NCBI GenBank assembly: GCA_963678705.1
Contig: OY783212.1
Span: 17,794,001-17,858,000 of the forward strand
Length of the DNA: 64,000 nucleotides
Source: Panorpa germanica
Lineage: Eukaryota; Arthropoda; Insecta; Mecoptera; Panorpidae
Reading direction: 5' to 3'
Made by a program: the position numbers and the translations under genes. The notes below the pieces were generated by a model. That model was not told the origin of the DNA and made no database searches. It worked only from the letters and a program-made list of their open reading frames with translations. Positions within the stretch are counted from its first letter, which is position 1. Every line of letters starts with the position of its first letter. This document shows, one piece after another, positions 27,011-39,262 of the stretch.

Positions 27011-30000
27011 ATGGGTTTATTGACAGAAGGAAGTCCTTTATCTTGGGAAGAAACAAAGAAATTATCACAGCATGTACGACAACATGGTGTTCGGCAATTT
27101 ATAAACTTGTATAAGCGTTTGCGAGATCGCCAAGGAGATGTACTAAAATGGGGAGATGAAGTACGTAAGAAACAGTTTATTGTTTAAAGTTACAACATTA
27201 TGCTAATTTTACATGAACTATAAAGAAATATCATTTCATTATTTGCGCATGACTTTTAATAAATGTAGACAGTAGATTTCTTTAAACTAAAGTTTATTAG
27301 AAGTTATCAGATGATTAGATTAGAAGACTTATGTATGGAGCTTACGCAAATCGTTTCTATTACATTTAGTATTAATTAATAAAATAAATTACAACTTCAA
27401 TCACTACTGACATTCTAATTGCTACGTGTGTATGAAGATTAAAAATGTAGGAAGAGTTATTGCGAAACGGAATATTTTGTTTTGCAATAATGTCATTATA
27501 CAAATAACAATTCATTTACCATAAATTATATTGTGATAAGACTAGAAATAATTTGAATATTATTAAAAATATGTATTGAGTGATTCTAATTATATGTTTG
27601 TTATAATGTTCCTTTAAAACATTTTTCAGGTTGAATACATTATTGTCAAATTCGATGATGAAAAAGAAACTGCTAAAGTATCTTTACGGGCACAAGAAGT
27701 GTTGGCAAAATTAAACGAAAAGGAGGCATCAGATCCGAAAGGTATATAAAAGCCATTTATTAATTATGTACATATATAATCGTTCACTAATTAGGCAGCG
27801 GTGTAGTTCACACATATATGAGTCCACAACACCATAAATATATCCAACATAGTATGGAAAATAGGCCGATGTTAAATAAATTAAATTTAAAAAAATAATT
27901 TGTATAAACCTTAAGACAGTATGTCTGTCGTGGGTACATTATAAAATTGACGATAAATTTTAGTTAACCTCGTATCTCATCGTTATCTTAAAATAGCACG
28001 TTATGAGGGTGGTATTTTATAAATACTATTTAATGCTATCAGGTGTAAAAAGTCTATGGCGTCCAGAATATGGGGCATATATGATTGAGGGAACTCCAGG
28101 TAAGCCATATGGAGGTCTACTTGCTCATTTTAATGTCGTGGAAGCAAATATGAAATACAGAAGGGAAGAAGCGGGTAGCTTGTTACCACCCGGTGAAGTT
28201 TTAATGTCTCTAACCAGTTTTCCTAGGTATGTTCATCTTGAACAAATATAATTGTAGATGCATTAATAACTATATGTATATTGTATTTATATAATATTTT
28301 TTTTAGATTGGGTTGTCATAATTTTGCGGAACCAGATTGTAAGCCAACACCTGATAGTGAAGAAGGTGCTTCTAGGTCATTATTTTTCCCCGACGAAGTT
28401 ATCTTTCCAGGACATCCTAGATTTAAAACATTGACTCGAAATATTAGGCAAAGACGTGGTGAAAAGGTTGCAATCAATTTGCCAGGTAAATAAACAATAT
28501 TTTATTTATCGTATACTCTCTCAAGTGTTTTTATATAATGTTTGTGATGTGTACAATACGATTAATTAGCTGATATGGTTCTGGGTATTAGATAATGTTT
28601 AATATTTATAAATCATTATCATATTTGCTAATATTTATTCTGATCTTATGTTAGTATTCAGGGATAAGAATACCGTTATACCAGTTGATGATAGTTATAA
28701 ATTCTCCCCTCGTGCCTTAAAAGATAACGTATACATGGACGCAATGGGATTTGGCATGGGCTGCTGTTGTCTTCAACTTACATTTCAAGCTTGTAATATT
28801 AATGAAGCTAGAACTTTGTACGACCAATTAACTCCATTATGTCCTATTATGGTAATTACATAAATTTTAATTATGCACAGTTTTAGGCAATTAACATTAA
28901 TTAAACAATTAAAATAAAAACGCTGAACAATTATTACTAAAGTATTGCAATTATATTTATGATATATAATTTTTGTAGTTAAGAAAAATATGTTTTAGTT
29001 GGCACTTACAGCAGCCTCGCCCGTACATCGTGGCTTCTTAACAGACGTGGATTGCCGATGGAATGTAATTTCTGCTAGTGTTGATTGTCGCACCGCAGAA
29101 GAACGTGGTGAGAAACCACTTGTAAATGATAAATTTAGAATAAACAAATCAAGATATGATTCAATAGACTCATATTTATCTCCACAGGGAGAAAAGTAAG
29201 TTTTTATCAATATTGAAGTTGTAAGGTGAAACAGAAATTATTTATAAAGTTTTTATTTTATATTTAGGTATAATGATGTACCATTGATCTATGATCAAGC
29301 CATATATGAAGAATTAAGAAATGCAGATATTGATCATCTTTTATCACAACATATAGCACATCTTTTTATTCGTGATTCTGTTTCATTATTTACCGAAAAG
29401 GTTCATCAAAATGATGAGGAGGATACTGATCACTTTGAGGTAGTTTGAATTAGTTTCTTGTACTTGTATTTATTTTTTCCAAGGCCAATTTACACTTTCT
29501 AACATTTAATTGTTAGTTATATTTACTGTAAAAAAAAATTCCGTATGTTACTATACATAAAATATTGTTGCACAGAACATTCAGTCGACCAACTGGCAGA
29601 CCATGCGTTTCAAACCTCCTCCTCCACAATCGTCTATTGGGTGGCGAGTAGAATTTCGACCATGCGAATTACAATTGACAGACTTCGAGAATGCAGCACT
29701 TGTATGCTTTGTAGTGCTCCTAACTCGAGTTATATTGAGCTACCAACTTAATTTTATCATTCCTATTAGTAAAGTAAGATATGATGTGATTTTAATTATA
29801 TATATATGGCCTATAACTCACATACAGTGCATTGTATAAATAACTAAATCTCAGGTGGACGAGAATATGCAGAATGCTCAGAAGCGAGATGCATGTCGCC
29901 AAGGTAAATTCTGGTTCCGTCGTGATATTAGTGGAAAGAAAGCGGATGCTACTAACGATAAATGTGAAGCAAATGACAATGAAGAAGGAGCAACTTGTTT

Positions 30001-31022
30001 AGATGAAGCAGAATATGAGGAGATGACTGTAGATCAAATTATTAATGGCAAAGTGAGAATTTACAATGCTAAAAGATAATTGTTTGTTTCATGTTTAAGG
30101 TGAAACTATACTTGGCCATTTTTTCTAGCGAAATATAGATGGCGATACTATACAGCAGGTTAAATATTATCAAAAAAACCATGTTTTTTAGGTTTAAATC
30201 GTTTTATGTAAGTAACTATAAACGCGAATCAAAATCTAAAGCTGCAATTAGTTATACGAATAACGTATCTACATTTTAAGCTTCTAAGCCATCTAAAAAT
30301 TGAAATTTAACTAGAAAATATAGTTATATTAATTTTCAAAACTTATTTTTGCGGTTCCAACTCATTAAAAGTCAGTGGAAGAAAACTTAAAATGTAGATA
30401 CGTTATTCATCTAACTAATTTCAGCTTTAGATTTTGATTCGCGTTTACAGTTACTTACATAAAACGATTTAAACATAGAAAAATATGTTTTCTTTTGATA
30501 ATACTTAACCATCGCCATCTATATTGCAGATCTGAAAATGGGCAAGTATCGTTTCACCTTAAGTTAATATATTATAATATTTAATATTTTGTAGGGTTCA
30601 TTCCCTGGACTGGTCCCTCTAATTCATAGTTACCTAAATAGTATGGATGTCGATGCAGATACACATTGTTCAATTCAACAATATTTACGTCTCATTCAGC
30701 AACGTGCTTCTGGAGAATTGTTAACTACTGCTTCTTGGATTAGACAACAAGTGACAAGTCATCCAGAGTACAAGTAAGTTATTTTATTAATATTAGTACA
30801 ACATATAAACAATATAATGTAAAATTAATTCATTTTTGCAGAAGTGATTCCGTTGTCACAGAAAAAATAAATTACGATCTATTGAAAACTGCGCAATCAA
30901 TTATCAACGGTGAACAACCATGTGTAGAACTATTAGGTAATTGCGTAATATCAAAAACAAAAGAAACCATTCCTGAAGCATTGATGAAGCAAATGAGTAT
31001 AACAGAAGAGTGCTGCCCCTAA
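27011..31022 (+). CDS. Gclc: Glutamate-cysteine ligase catalytic subunit
   Basis: Eleven exons: 27011-27160, 27630-27741, 28043-28226, 28307-28485, 28655-28851, 28999-29195, 29268-29439, 29576-29773, 29855-30052, 30595-30773 and 30842-31022. All junctions are GT-AG and in frame. It catalyses ATP-dependent joining of glutamate and cysteine, the rate-limiting first step of glutathione synthesis, in the cytosol. The protein is collinear with animal [20 protein letters not shown] start, [64 protein letters not shown]-like [41 protein letters not shown] and INGKGSFPGL. The residues recognised as active-site or metal-binding blocks in the family are present, and the length is normal. Oddity: intron 9 carries a foldback MITE. 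Confidence 0.97.
27796..27890 (+). mobile_element. SINE 3' fragment in Gclc intron 2
   Basis: TTAGGCAGCGGTGTAGTTCA, a CACATATATGAGTC stretch, and AAATAGGCCGATGTTAAATA match the 3' half of the SINE at 51880-52146 (compared with its reverse complement). The tRNA-like head is missing, typical of a 5'-truncated insertion. Confidence 0.5.
30099..30558. mobile_element. 460-bp TTAA-flanked foldback MITE (piggyBac-type target site) in Gclc intron 9
   Basis: The element starts GGTGAAACTATACTTG and ends with the inverse of GGTGAAACGATACTTG. It is flanked on both sides by TTAA (30095-30098 and 30559-30562). The arms match over about 190-200 bp (shared blocks include AAATCGTTTTATGTAAGTAA and ATAACGTATCTACATTTTAA), leaving a short unpaired centre. 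There is no ORF. TTAA duplication is the hallmark of piggyBac-superfamily insertion. A truncated copy lies at 53352-53633. Confidence 0.75.
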
Positions 31023-31108
31023 TAAGGAAACAAAATAGTTAAGAACACGAATTTTAAAGTTAAGCCAATATACATTAACATAGGTAGTGTATATATTATA
31101 TATATTTA

Positions 31109-31114
31109 AATAAA
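31109..31114 (+). terminator. Probable polyadenylation signal of Gclc
   Basis: AATAAA lies 87 bp after the Gclc stop codon in AT-rich 3' sequence. Confidence 0.5.
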
Positions 31115-33171
31115 TAATTGTTTATAAAACGTTATCATTAGCTACAAGCAATTTTTTAGGTTTTTATCATTTTGCTAAATATATATATTTCTCTACTTTA
31201 TTAGATATTAATCTGTATTATGATCCAAAATTGTTTAAAATGAAAATTAAAACAATGGTTGAATATTTTTGTCACAAAACTTAATGCAGTGAATATTGAT
31301 ATGAAGTTTTGAACATATTTTCACATAAGAATTATTAGATATTTCACTTCAATTAAAATTTTAGAAGTAAATAAAAGTAACGATAAATATTCAAGCAACA
31401 TTACCATTTTTCAATTTAACCAATAATTATAAACTAGGAGTAATTAATATAGAATATGTTTAAATAACTTGAATATTTATCGTTATTTATTAACTGAGTG
31501 TATACTTAATGTACATTAATTTTCACAAAAAAAAAAACATAAATATTCATCACATCAGTTTGTGAAAACAGTACATTAATCACATTATTTCAATTAACAA
31601 ATAATATTTGTGATATGTTTCGTTTTGAATGAATACAGATTATTTTAATTTAATTAATATTTCATATTATTTTTAATATATTCATTATTCTACCAGTTAA
31701 ATTTAATTTACAAACGTAGCATTTACTTAATATTTATGTATCATTGCTTTAAATGTAAATTATATGTAAATGCTACATTATTTCTGGTTGCTTTATGAAT
31801 TGTAGTCTAATTATATTTCAATTGCATTTGTAGTTCAAAAACATATATTAGGTTATATAAATATAATAACATTTTTACATAGTCCGAACCATAAATGGTA
31901 AAATTATCCGTTAAACACAAAACATGGATATTACTTTAAATACATATAATATTTTACTTTGCTTAAACGTGAGGTTTAAACAATGCCTTTAACCCAGTGA
32001 AGTTCGGCGATTTATTTTTAAACTTCAAGTCGTATTATTTGTGTTATATTCATTTTGAAAGTATAACTGAAAATAACAACGACAGTAATAATTATTACAG
32101 ATACATTACTGTATTACAAGATATTGAATTTAAATTTGCAGATCACTTTTTGAATGTTTGTTTCACGAGGTTCATATTTTTAATAATTGTTGTTTTTAAG
32201 GTACACTACTTGTAATACACGTGTTTGTAATGTCACAGTTTTGATATAAATATGAGTTAAAGTAAAACAATTTTAACATCCGATTATTTCAAGAAAATAT
32301 ATAAATTTCGATTGGGAAAGTGAAAGTTACAATATTCATTTAATTTCGCACTTCCACATAATTTACTACTTAATTTCAATGTTAATATATATTAATTTGC
32401 TTAGCAAAACACGTAATAAAACAAATTTAAAATGTTTGCTGCCTTACCATTCCAGATAATTTGATTTAATTATGTTTATCATTTACTGTTACCTAGTAGA
32501 TAGTAATGCATTAGTTGTATATACTTGCCTGTGCTTGTTAACCTGTTTTATAAAATATATTTGTACTATTGTACTTAACAAAAGAAATTAACAATTATTG
32601 TTATAAAAAATATATATGTTCACAATATATTATAATTAAGAAAAATATATATATATACAAACAAATTAATTTTTATTTTGATGTAAAATGATTGTAGTGT
32701 TGAATTTAAAAAATGTCGTAACTTAATTTATGAATGTAATGTTTGGGAGGAATGTAACATATGTAACAAAACAATTAACATACAGCAGCCTATACTAAGT
32801 AAACAGTAAGACTACTAGTACTAGTTTCTACTAATTAATAAATAACATTAATAAGAAACTAATTATTTAAAAAAATAAAATTAGTGCCATCTATTAAAGA
32901 GTAGCGTCAAAACATAAACAGTTCCTCATTTGCACAACAGATGGCGATCCTATTAAAACGCCTGGATATACTGCAACTACAATAACACCACTTTCTAACT
33001 TGCATTTAAAATCCACAAAATATACAATATTTTTGATCATTTTAAGAATAAATTATTCAATTTCTTTTTGCTTATTTTAAATTTATATGCATTATTTAAA
33101 ATTTCTAAGCCTCAATCTACTAACAAAGAAAATTAACTTATTAATTAATTAATTCCTTAACATATATTCAT
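31115..33171. other. AT-rich intergenic DNA without genes
   Basis: Very AT-rich with many short A/T runs. The only open frame (31997-32215) has no domain and AT-noise composition. Confidence 0.5.
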
Positions 33172-34023
33172 GCAGTTACGTTCATTATGCTCTAAAATAA
33201 ATAAATATTTAATTACATTTTAAATAATTACGCATGTCTGTCGTTTATGCGACCTTTTTTAATTCATGAACATTTCTTTCTAAAACTGAAATATTTATAT
33301 TTTTGAAAAATGGTTTATGTTTGCTGACGCTGCTTCTATTGCTTATTTCAAAATTAAAAACTATTTTCATTATATATTTATATTACAGTTTAATTCCAAT
33401 TTAAAAGACTACTAGCGACATCTATTTACGTAACTATAAACTATAAAGAGAGGTTATTTGTGTTGCCTAAAAGTCAGGCGTTTAAGTTGCCACAAATATA
33501 ATTATTTTACGTAAATATTAATTTTTTAAAAAGCGAAAAGAAAAACTAAATTCTCTGCAATTCCTCGAGATGATAAAAGGTTATAAAACTCTTGTTAAAA
33601 ACGATGGAAATGTTAAATTTTTAATTTTAGCAGAAACTAAATTTGGTTCACTTCTTCGAGATTATAGAAGGTTATACTCTTGTTAAAAACGATGGAAATG
33701 TTGAATTTTTAAACTTTGACAAAAATTTCTGTCTTTGATATGTAACAAGAGCATAACCTTATTAAAAATAATAAAACTATTGAATTTATTAAATATACAT
33801 TACCATATAAATATTTTTGTTTAAATCCAATTAACAAAACATCTAGCGACATCTATTTATGTAATTATAAACTATAATGAGAGGTTATTATTGTTGCCTA
33901 AAACTCAGGCGTCGAAGTTTCTACAAATTTAATTATTTTATGTAAATTTTAAGGCAAAGCATTAATATATAATATAACCATTGAAAATTACAATTTATAA
34001 TACAATTTACATGTATATTTTTT

Positions 34024-35103
34024 GATGCAGTCGCCAGGCTTTAAGTTAAAGAACTGCTTCATTACATTTTAAATATCCACGCGTTTCTGGCTTTTATGCG
34101 ACCTTTTTTAAATTCATGGACTTTCTTTTCTAAAACTTTTTTTGGATTTCTTGAAATTTTTTGATGCAATTATGTTCGCCAGGCCTTAAGTTAAAGAACT
34201 GCTTCATTACATTTTAAATATCCACGCGTTTCTGGCTTTTATGCGACCTTTTTTAAATTCATGAACTTTTTTTTCTAAAACTTTTTCTGGATTTCTTGAA
34301 ATTTTTTGATGCAATTATGTTCGTTAGGCTTTAAAATAAAAAACTGCTTCATTACATTTTAAATATCTACGCGATTCTGACTTTTATGCGACCTTTTTTA
34401 AATTCATGGACTTTTCTTTCTAAAAATTTTTTTTGGATTTCTTCAAATTTTTTGATGCAGTTATGTTCGCTAGGCTTTAAATTAAAGAACTGCTTCATTA
34501 CATTTTAAATATCTTCGTAGTTCTGACTTTTATGCGACCTTTTTTAAATTCATGGACTTTTTTTCTAAAAATTTTTTTTGGATTTCTTGAAATTTTTTGA
34601 TGCAGTTATGTTCGCTAGGCTTTAAATTAAAAAACTGCTTTATTACATTTGAAATATCTACGCGATTCTGGCTTTTCTGCGACCTTTTTTAAATGCATGG
34701 ACTTTTTATTCTAAAAATGTTTTTTGGATTTCTTCAAATTTTTTGATGCAGTTATGTTCGCTAGGCTTTAAATTAAAGAACTGCTTCATTAGATTTTAAA
34801 TATCTTCGCAGTTCTGACTTTTAAGCGACCTTTTTTAAATTCATGGAATTTTTTTTCTTAAAATTTTTTTTGGATTTCTTAAAAATTTTTGATGCAGTTA
34901 TGTTCGCTAGGCTTTAAATTAAAAAACTGCTTTATTACATTTGAAATATCTACGCGATTCTGGCTTTTATGCGACCTTTTTTAAATGCATGGACTTTTTT
35001 TTCTAAAAATTTTTTTTGGATTTCTTCAAATTTTTTGATGCAGTTATGTTCGCTAGGCTTTAAAATAAAAAACTGCTTCATTACATTTTAAATATCTACG
35101 CAG
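34024..35103 (+). repeat. Left arm: tandem array of the 146-bp unit, direct orientation
   Basis: Unit starts (at GATGCA) are at 34024, 34163, 34308, 34454, 34599, 34745, 34891 and 35037. Spacing is 139, 145, 146, 145, 146, 146 and 146 bp; the eighth copy is cut at 35103. Conserved blocks are TATGCGACCTTTTTTAAATT, GGATTTCTTGAAATTTTTTG and AACTGCTTCATTACATTTTA. Confidence 0.9.
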
Positions 35104-35587
35104 AAACTCAAAAAATTGCATTGCTCTTAAAATCATAAAAGTGAACCTTTTCATCATTTTTAACAAGATTATAGTCTTCTTTCATTGCATGCTCCGATGA
35201 AGAGATTTAATTTATTGATATATCAAGAACTAAAATACTTAATTAAAAATGAATTATAAATTTGAAATCAGCATTCAAAATTAAGTTAAAATCCGTTATA
35301 AAAATAATACTTTTTTTTTTAATTTTTTTGAAAAGTAAGAAGAGTATAGTCTTCTTACTTTTCATAAAAATTGTTTGACTTTTTATGCCGATATCTCGTA
35401 ATCCAAAAGACTTATCTAAAACTTAATTACAAATTTGAAATGAGCATTCAAAATTATATAAAAAACCATTATAAAAATAACATATTTTCTTCTTCAGTTT
35501 TTCAATGAAAGAAGACTATAATCTTGTTAAAAATGATGAAAAGGTTCACTTTTATGATTTTAAGAGCAATGCATTTTTTTGAGTTTC
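35104..35587. repeat. Palindromic centre of the repeat locus
   Basis: About 85 bp at 35104-35187 (from AAACTCAAAAAATTGCATTG to TAGTCTTCTTTCATTG) recur as a near-perfect inverse at 35503-35587. Between them lie a 14-bp-stem hairpin, GAAAAGTAAGAAGA with a 6-base loop and TCTTCTTACTTTTC, around 35330-35365, and two direct copies of an AAATTTGAAATSAGCATTCA block. The whole is a nested foldback. Confidence 0.85.
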
Positions 35588-36317
35588 TGCGTAGATATTT
35601 AAAATGTAATGAAGCAGTTCTTTAACTTAAAGCCTGGCGAACATAACTGCATCAAAAAATTTCAAGAAATCCAAAAAAAAATTTTTAGAGAAAAAAGTCC
35701 ATGAATTTAAAAAAGGTCGCATAAAAGGCAGAAACGCGTAGATATTTAAAATGTAATGAAGCAGTTTTTTATTTTAAAGCCTGGCGAACATAACTGCATC
35801 AAAAACTTTCAAGAAATCCAAAAAAAAAAATTTAGAAAAAAAAGTCCATGAATTTAAAAAAGGTCGCATAAAAGTCAGAATCGCGTAGATATTTAAAATG
35901 TAATGAAGCAGTTTTTTATTTTAAAGCCTAACGAACATAACTGCATCAAAATATTTCAAGAAATCCAAAAAAAGTTTTTAGAAAAAAAAGTCCATGAATT
36001 TACAAAAGGTCGCATAAAAGTCAGAAACGCGTAGATATTTAAAATGTAATGAAGCAGTTTTTTAATTTAAAGCCTAGCGAACATAACTGCATCAAAAAAT
36101 TTTAAAAAATCAAAAAAAAATTTTTAGAAAAAAAAGTCCATGAATTTGAAAAAGGTCGCATAAAAGCCAGAAACGCGTAGATATTTAAAATGTAATGAAG
36201 CAGTTCTTTAACTTAAAGCCTGGCGAACATAACTGCATCAAAAAATTTCAAGAAATCCAAAAAAAAAATTTAGAAAAAAAAGTCCATGAATTTAAAAAAG
36301 GTCGCATAAGTCAGAAT
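35588..36317 (-). repeat. Right arm: tandem array of the 146-bp unit, inverted orientation
   Basis: The unit ends at CTGCATC fall at 35653, 35800, 35947, 36093 and 36239, spacing 146-147 bp. The last copy breaks off near 36317 after GGTCGCATAA. It has fewer copies than the left arm, so the palindrome is asymmetric. Confidence 0.9.
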
Positions 36318-37000
36318 TTCATTTAGAATTTATAATACAATTATAATACAATTTAGAATACAAGTCATTTCATCGAGATGTTAGAAGGTTATACTCTTGT
36401 TAAAAACGATGAATTTTTAAACTTAAAAAAAATACAAATTTCTTTGTCTTTGAGATGTAACAAGAGTATAACCTTCTTAAAAATAATAAAACTATTGAAT
36501 TTATTAATTATACATTACCATATAAATATTTTTGTTTAATTACAATTATCAAAACTACTAGTGACATCTATTTATGTAACGATAAACTATAATGAGAGGT
36601 TATTATTGTTGCCTGAAATTCAGGCGTCGAAGTTTCTACAAATTTAATTATTTTATGTAAATTTTAAGGAAAAGCTGTAATATATAATATAACCATTTTA
36701 AACTACAATTTCTGCACCTCTTCGAGATGATAGAAGGTTATACTCTTGTTAAAAACGATGGAAATGTTGAATTTTTAAACTTTGACAAAAATTTCTGTCT
36801 TTGAGATGTAACAAGAGCATAACCTTATTAAAAATAATAAAACTATTGAATTTATTAAATATACATTACCATATAAATATTTTTGTTTAAATCCAATTAA
36901 CAAAACATCTAGCGACATCTATTTATGTAATTATAAACTATAATGAGAGGTTATTATTGTTGCCTACAATTCAGGCGTCGAAGTTTCTACAAATTTAATT

Positions 37001-37284
37001 TTTTTTTTTTTTTTTAATATAGTTTCTCGGGCTTCATAGGCACGTAGCCTTTTATCGCCCCTTATATATTCTGCTTTTTCTTATACTTTGTATCCCGATA
37101 ACAAGAATGATCTATTCATGGCTACTGCTGTTATAAATTTCGGTTTCTCAATCAAAAAGACGGTGTTAACAGGAAGCGTCTGCGAAGTCTGTAGCACCGC
37201 CCGTTGGAGTCCATTTCTTGCCATTGCTGTATTTTTACATTGCCACAGAATGTGGTCAGGGTCTGCCTCTTCTTCACCACATAA
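37001..37284 (-). mobile_element. 5'-truncated non-LTR retrotransposon (LINE) 3' end inside the repeat locus
   Basis: A run of T (37001-37015) is the antisense poly(A) tail. The insertion is flanked by the 10-bp duplication AAATTTAATT (36991-37000 and 37285-37294) and splits a family-B repeat. Read on the minus strand, it encodes CGEEEADPDHILWQC, the cysteine/histidine motif found near the C-terminus of reverse transcriptase ORFs of several LINE clades, followed by a short tail and a stop. The copy is a dead fragment. Confidence 0.8.
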
Positions 37285-38345
37285 AAATTTAATTATTTTA
37301 TGTAAATTTTAAGGCAAAGCATTAATATATAATATAACCATTGAAAATTACAATTTCTGCACCTCTTTGAAATTATAGAAGGTTATACTCTTGTTAAAAA
37401 CGATGAAAATGTTGAATTTTCAATTTTTGTAAAAATCAAATTTTCTGCATTTCTTCGAGATGATAGAAGGTAATACTCTTGTTAAAAACGATGGAAATGT
37501 TAAATTTTTAATTTTTGTAAATACTAAATTTTCTTCATTATTTGAGATTATAGAAGGTTATAATCTGGTCAAAAACGATGAAAATGTTAAATTTTTAATT
37601 TTTGTAAATACTAAATTTTCTTCATTTCTTCGAGATGATAAAAGGTTTATACTCTTGTTAAAAGCGATGGAAATGTAAAATTTTTAATTTTAGCAAAAAC
37701 TAAATTTTCTTCACTTCTTCGAGATGATAGAAGGTTATACTCTTCCTTAAAACTATGAAATGTAACATTTGTAAACTTTAACTAAGATCTCTTAGCAGAT
37801 CTCTATTTTTGAAAAGAAAGAGGCATATAACCTTCCTAAAAATAATGAGAATGTTGTAATTACTAAATTTACATTAACATATAATTATTCTAGTTTAAAT
37901 TAAATCCAATTAACAAAAACTACTAGCGACATCTATTTATGTAATATTATACTATAATGAGAGGTTATTTGTGTTGCCTATAATTCAGGCGTTCAAGTTG
38001 CCATAAAATAATTATTTTATACCAATATTAAGAGAAACAATACTAAAACTATTTAAAACTAAATTCTCTTCATTTCTTCGTGATGATAGAAGATTATACT
38101 CTTTTTAAAACGATGGAAATGTTAAATTTCTAATTTTTGCAAAAACGAAATTCTCTTTATTTCTTCGAGATAATAAAAGGTTATACTCTTGTTAAAAACG
38201 ATAGAAATGTTAAATTTTAAATTTTAGCAAAAACTAAAGTCGCTTAACACCTGAATAATAGGCAACACAAATAACCTGTCATTTTAGTTATACGAATAGA
38301 TGTCGTTAGTAGTTTTGTTTATTGGTTTTAAACTAAAATATTTAT

Positions 38346-39262
38346 ACATGCTAATTAAATTTAGTAAAATTCAATATTTTCGTTATTTTTAAGAAGGTCT
38401 TGTTACATATCAAAGACAAAGAAATTTGTATTTTTGTTAGAGTTCAAAAGTTCAACATTTCCAACGTTTCTAACAACGTTCTATCATTTATAGAACATAA
38501 TCCAGAATGCAATTAAACATTTTATACTTTTATCATCCGCTTCAAATAACAGGAACTACTTATTGCAAAATGATAACGACGTAGTTAAAATTTAACAATA
38601 AAACTATAATAGATAGCAAAACTTTTTATTTAAGAAAACACAATCACACCAAACTTTTAAAAGTTCTTTTTATTAATTGACATAGCATTTGTTCGTTACT
38701 ATGGACTTTCTATATAAACCAGTTCTTCTTAGTTTCAAATGTGATAAAAGCAATTGATAAGAAAAATGTGCCTAATTATTCTAATTATTTACTTAACATA
38801 ATTGTTCAAATTTGAGTTACGTATACGAATATTTATATATACAGTTAGCATATTAAGTTTCTCTTTTATAATAAAATTTTGGTCAAGTAATAAAAATATG
38901 GATAACTTTAACATATATTCTATTTTATAAAAATTTAACGGTAAAAAATTAACAACATCAGTATTTATTCTTATTGAAATACACATTCGGTGGTCACTTT
39001 GACTAGGGCAATTGGCTTATTTGGAGCTACTTTTTTTAGCACAAACTAAGAATACATATTTGAAAAGATCAAAATCATGCTAAAGACGAACTCCTTCATA
39101 CTAACAAAATAGCTGCATGTAATCCTTCCAGCCCACTAACATTTTTTAAAATCACCACAAAATATTTATAATCAACTTAGTAACTAGAAAATAACTTCAA
39201 AGACATAATTTAGGAAATACGTATCACATGGTATTAAAGTTGTTTTATATGACTTGCATAAA
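38346..39262. other. AT-rich spacer, presumed 3' flank of UXS1
   Basis: No exon recognised. The stretch nearest 39262 is probably UXS1 3' UTR. The minus-strand open frame 38789-38986 is AT noise. Confidence 0.4.

Larger units (their letters stand above)
33172..38345. repeat. Composite palindromic repeat locus, about 5.2 kb
   Basis: Three interleaved repeat families fill this locus. Family A: a ~146-bp unit with a diverged outlier at 33172-33300, seven-plus direct copies at 34024-35103 and five-plus inverted copies at 35588-36317. Family B: a ~90-100-bp unit beginning GCGACATCTATTTA and ending TTGCCTAAAATTCAGGCGT-like, with five direct copies (about 33410, 33843, 36553, 36909 and 37925) and one inverted (38243-38335). 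Family C: an ~90-bp unit containing GAAGGTTATACTCTTGTTAA, about eleven copies between 33.57 and 38.22 kb. A LINE fragment is inserted at 37001-37284. The first and last B units form terminal inverted repeats of the whole locus. No protein-coding gene. Confidence 0.85.

Noticed and set aside
37460-37678. 72-residue ORF with internal repeats
   Set aside because: It is the translation of tandem family-C repeats in one frame. Other copies carry stops and frame changes.
33550-38240. Regular repeats that might suggest a CRISPR array
   Set aside because: Units are about 90-146 bp, mutually similar along their whole length, and sit in a eukaryotic genome; there are no unique spacers and no cas genes.
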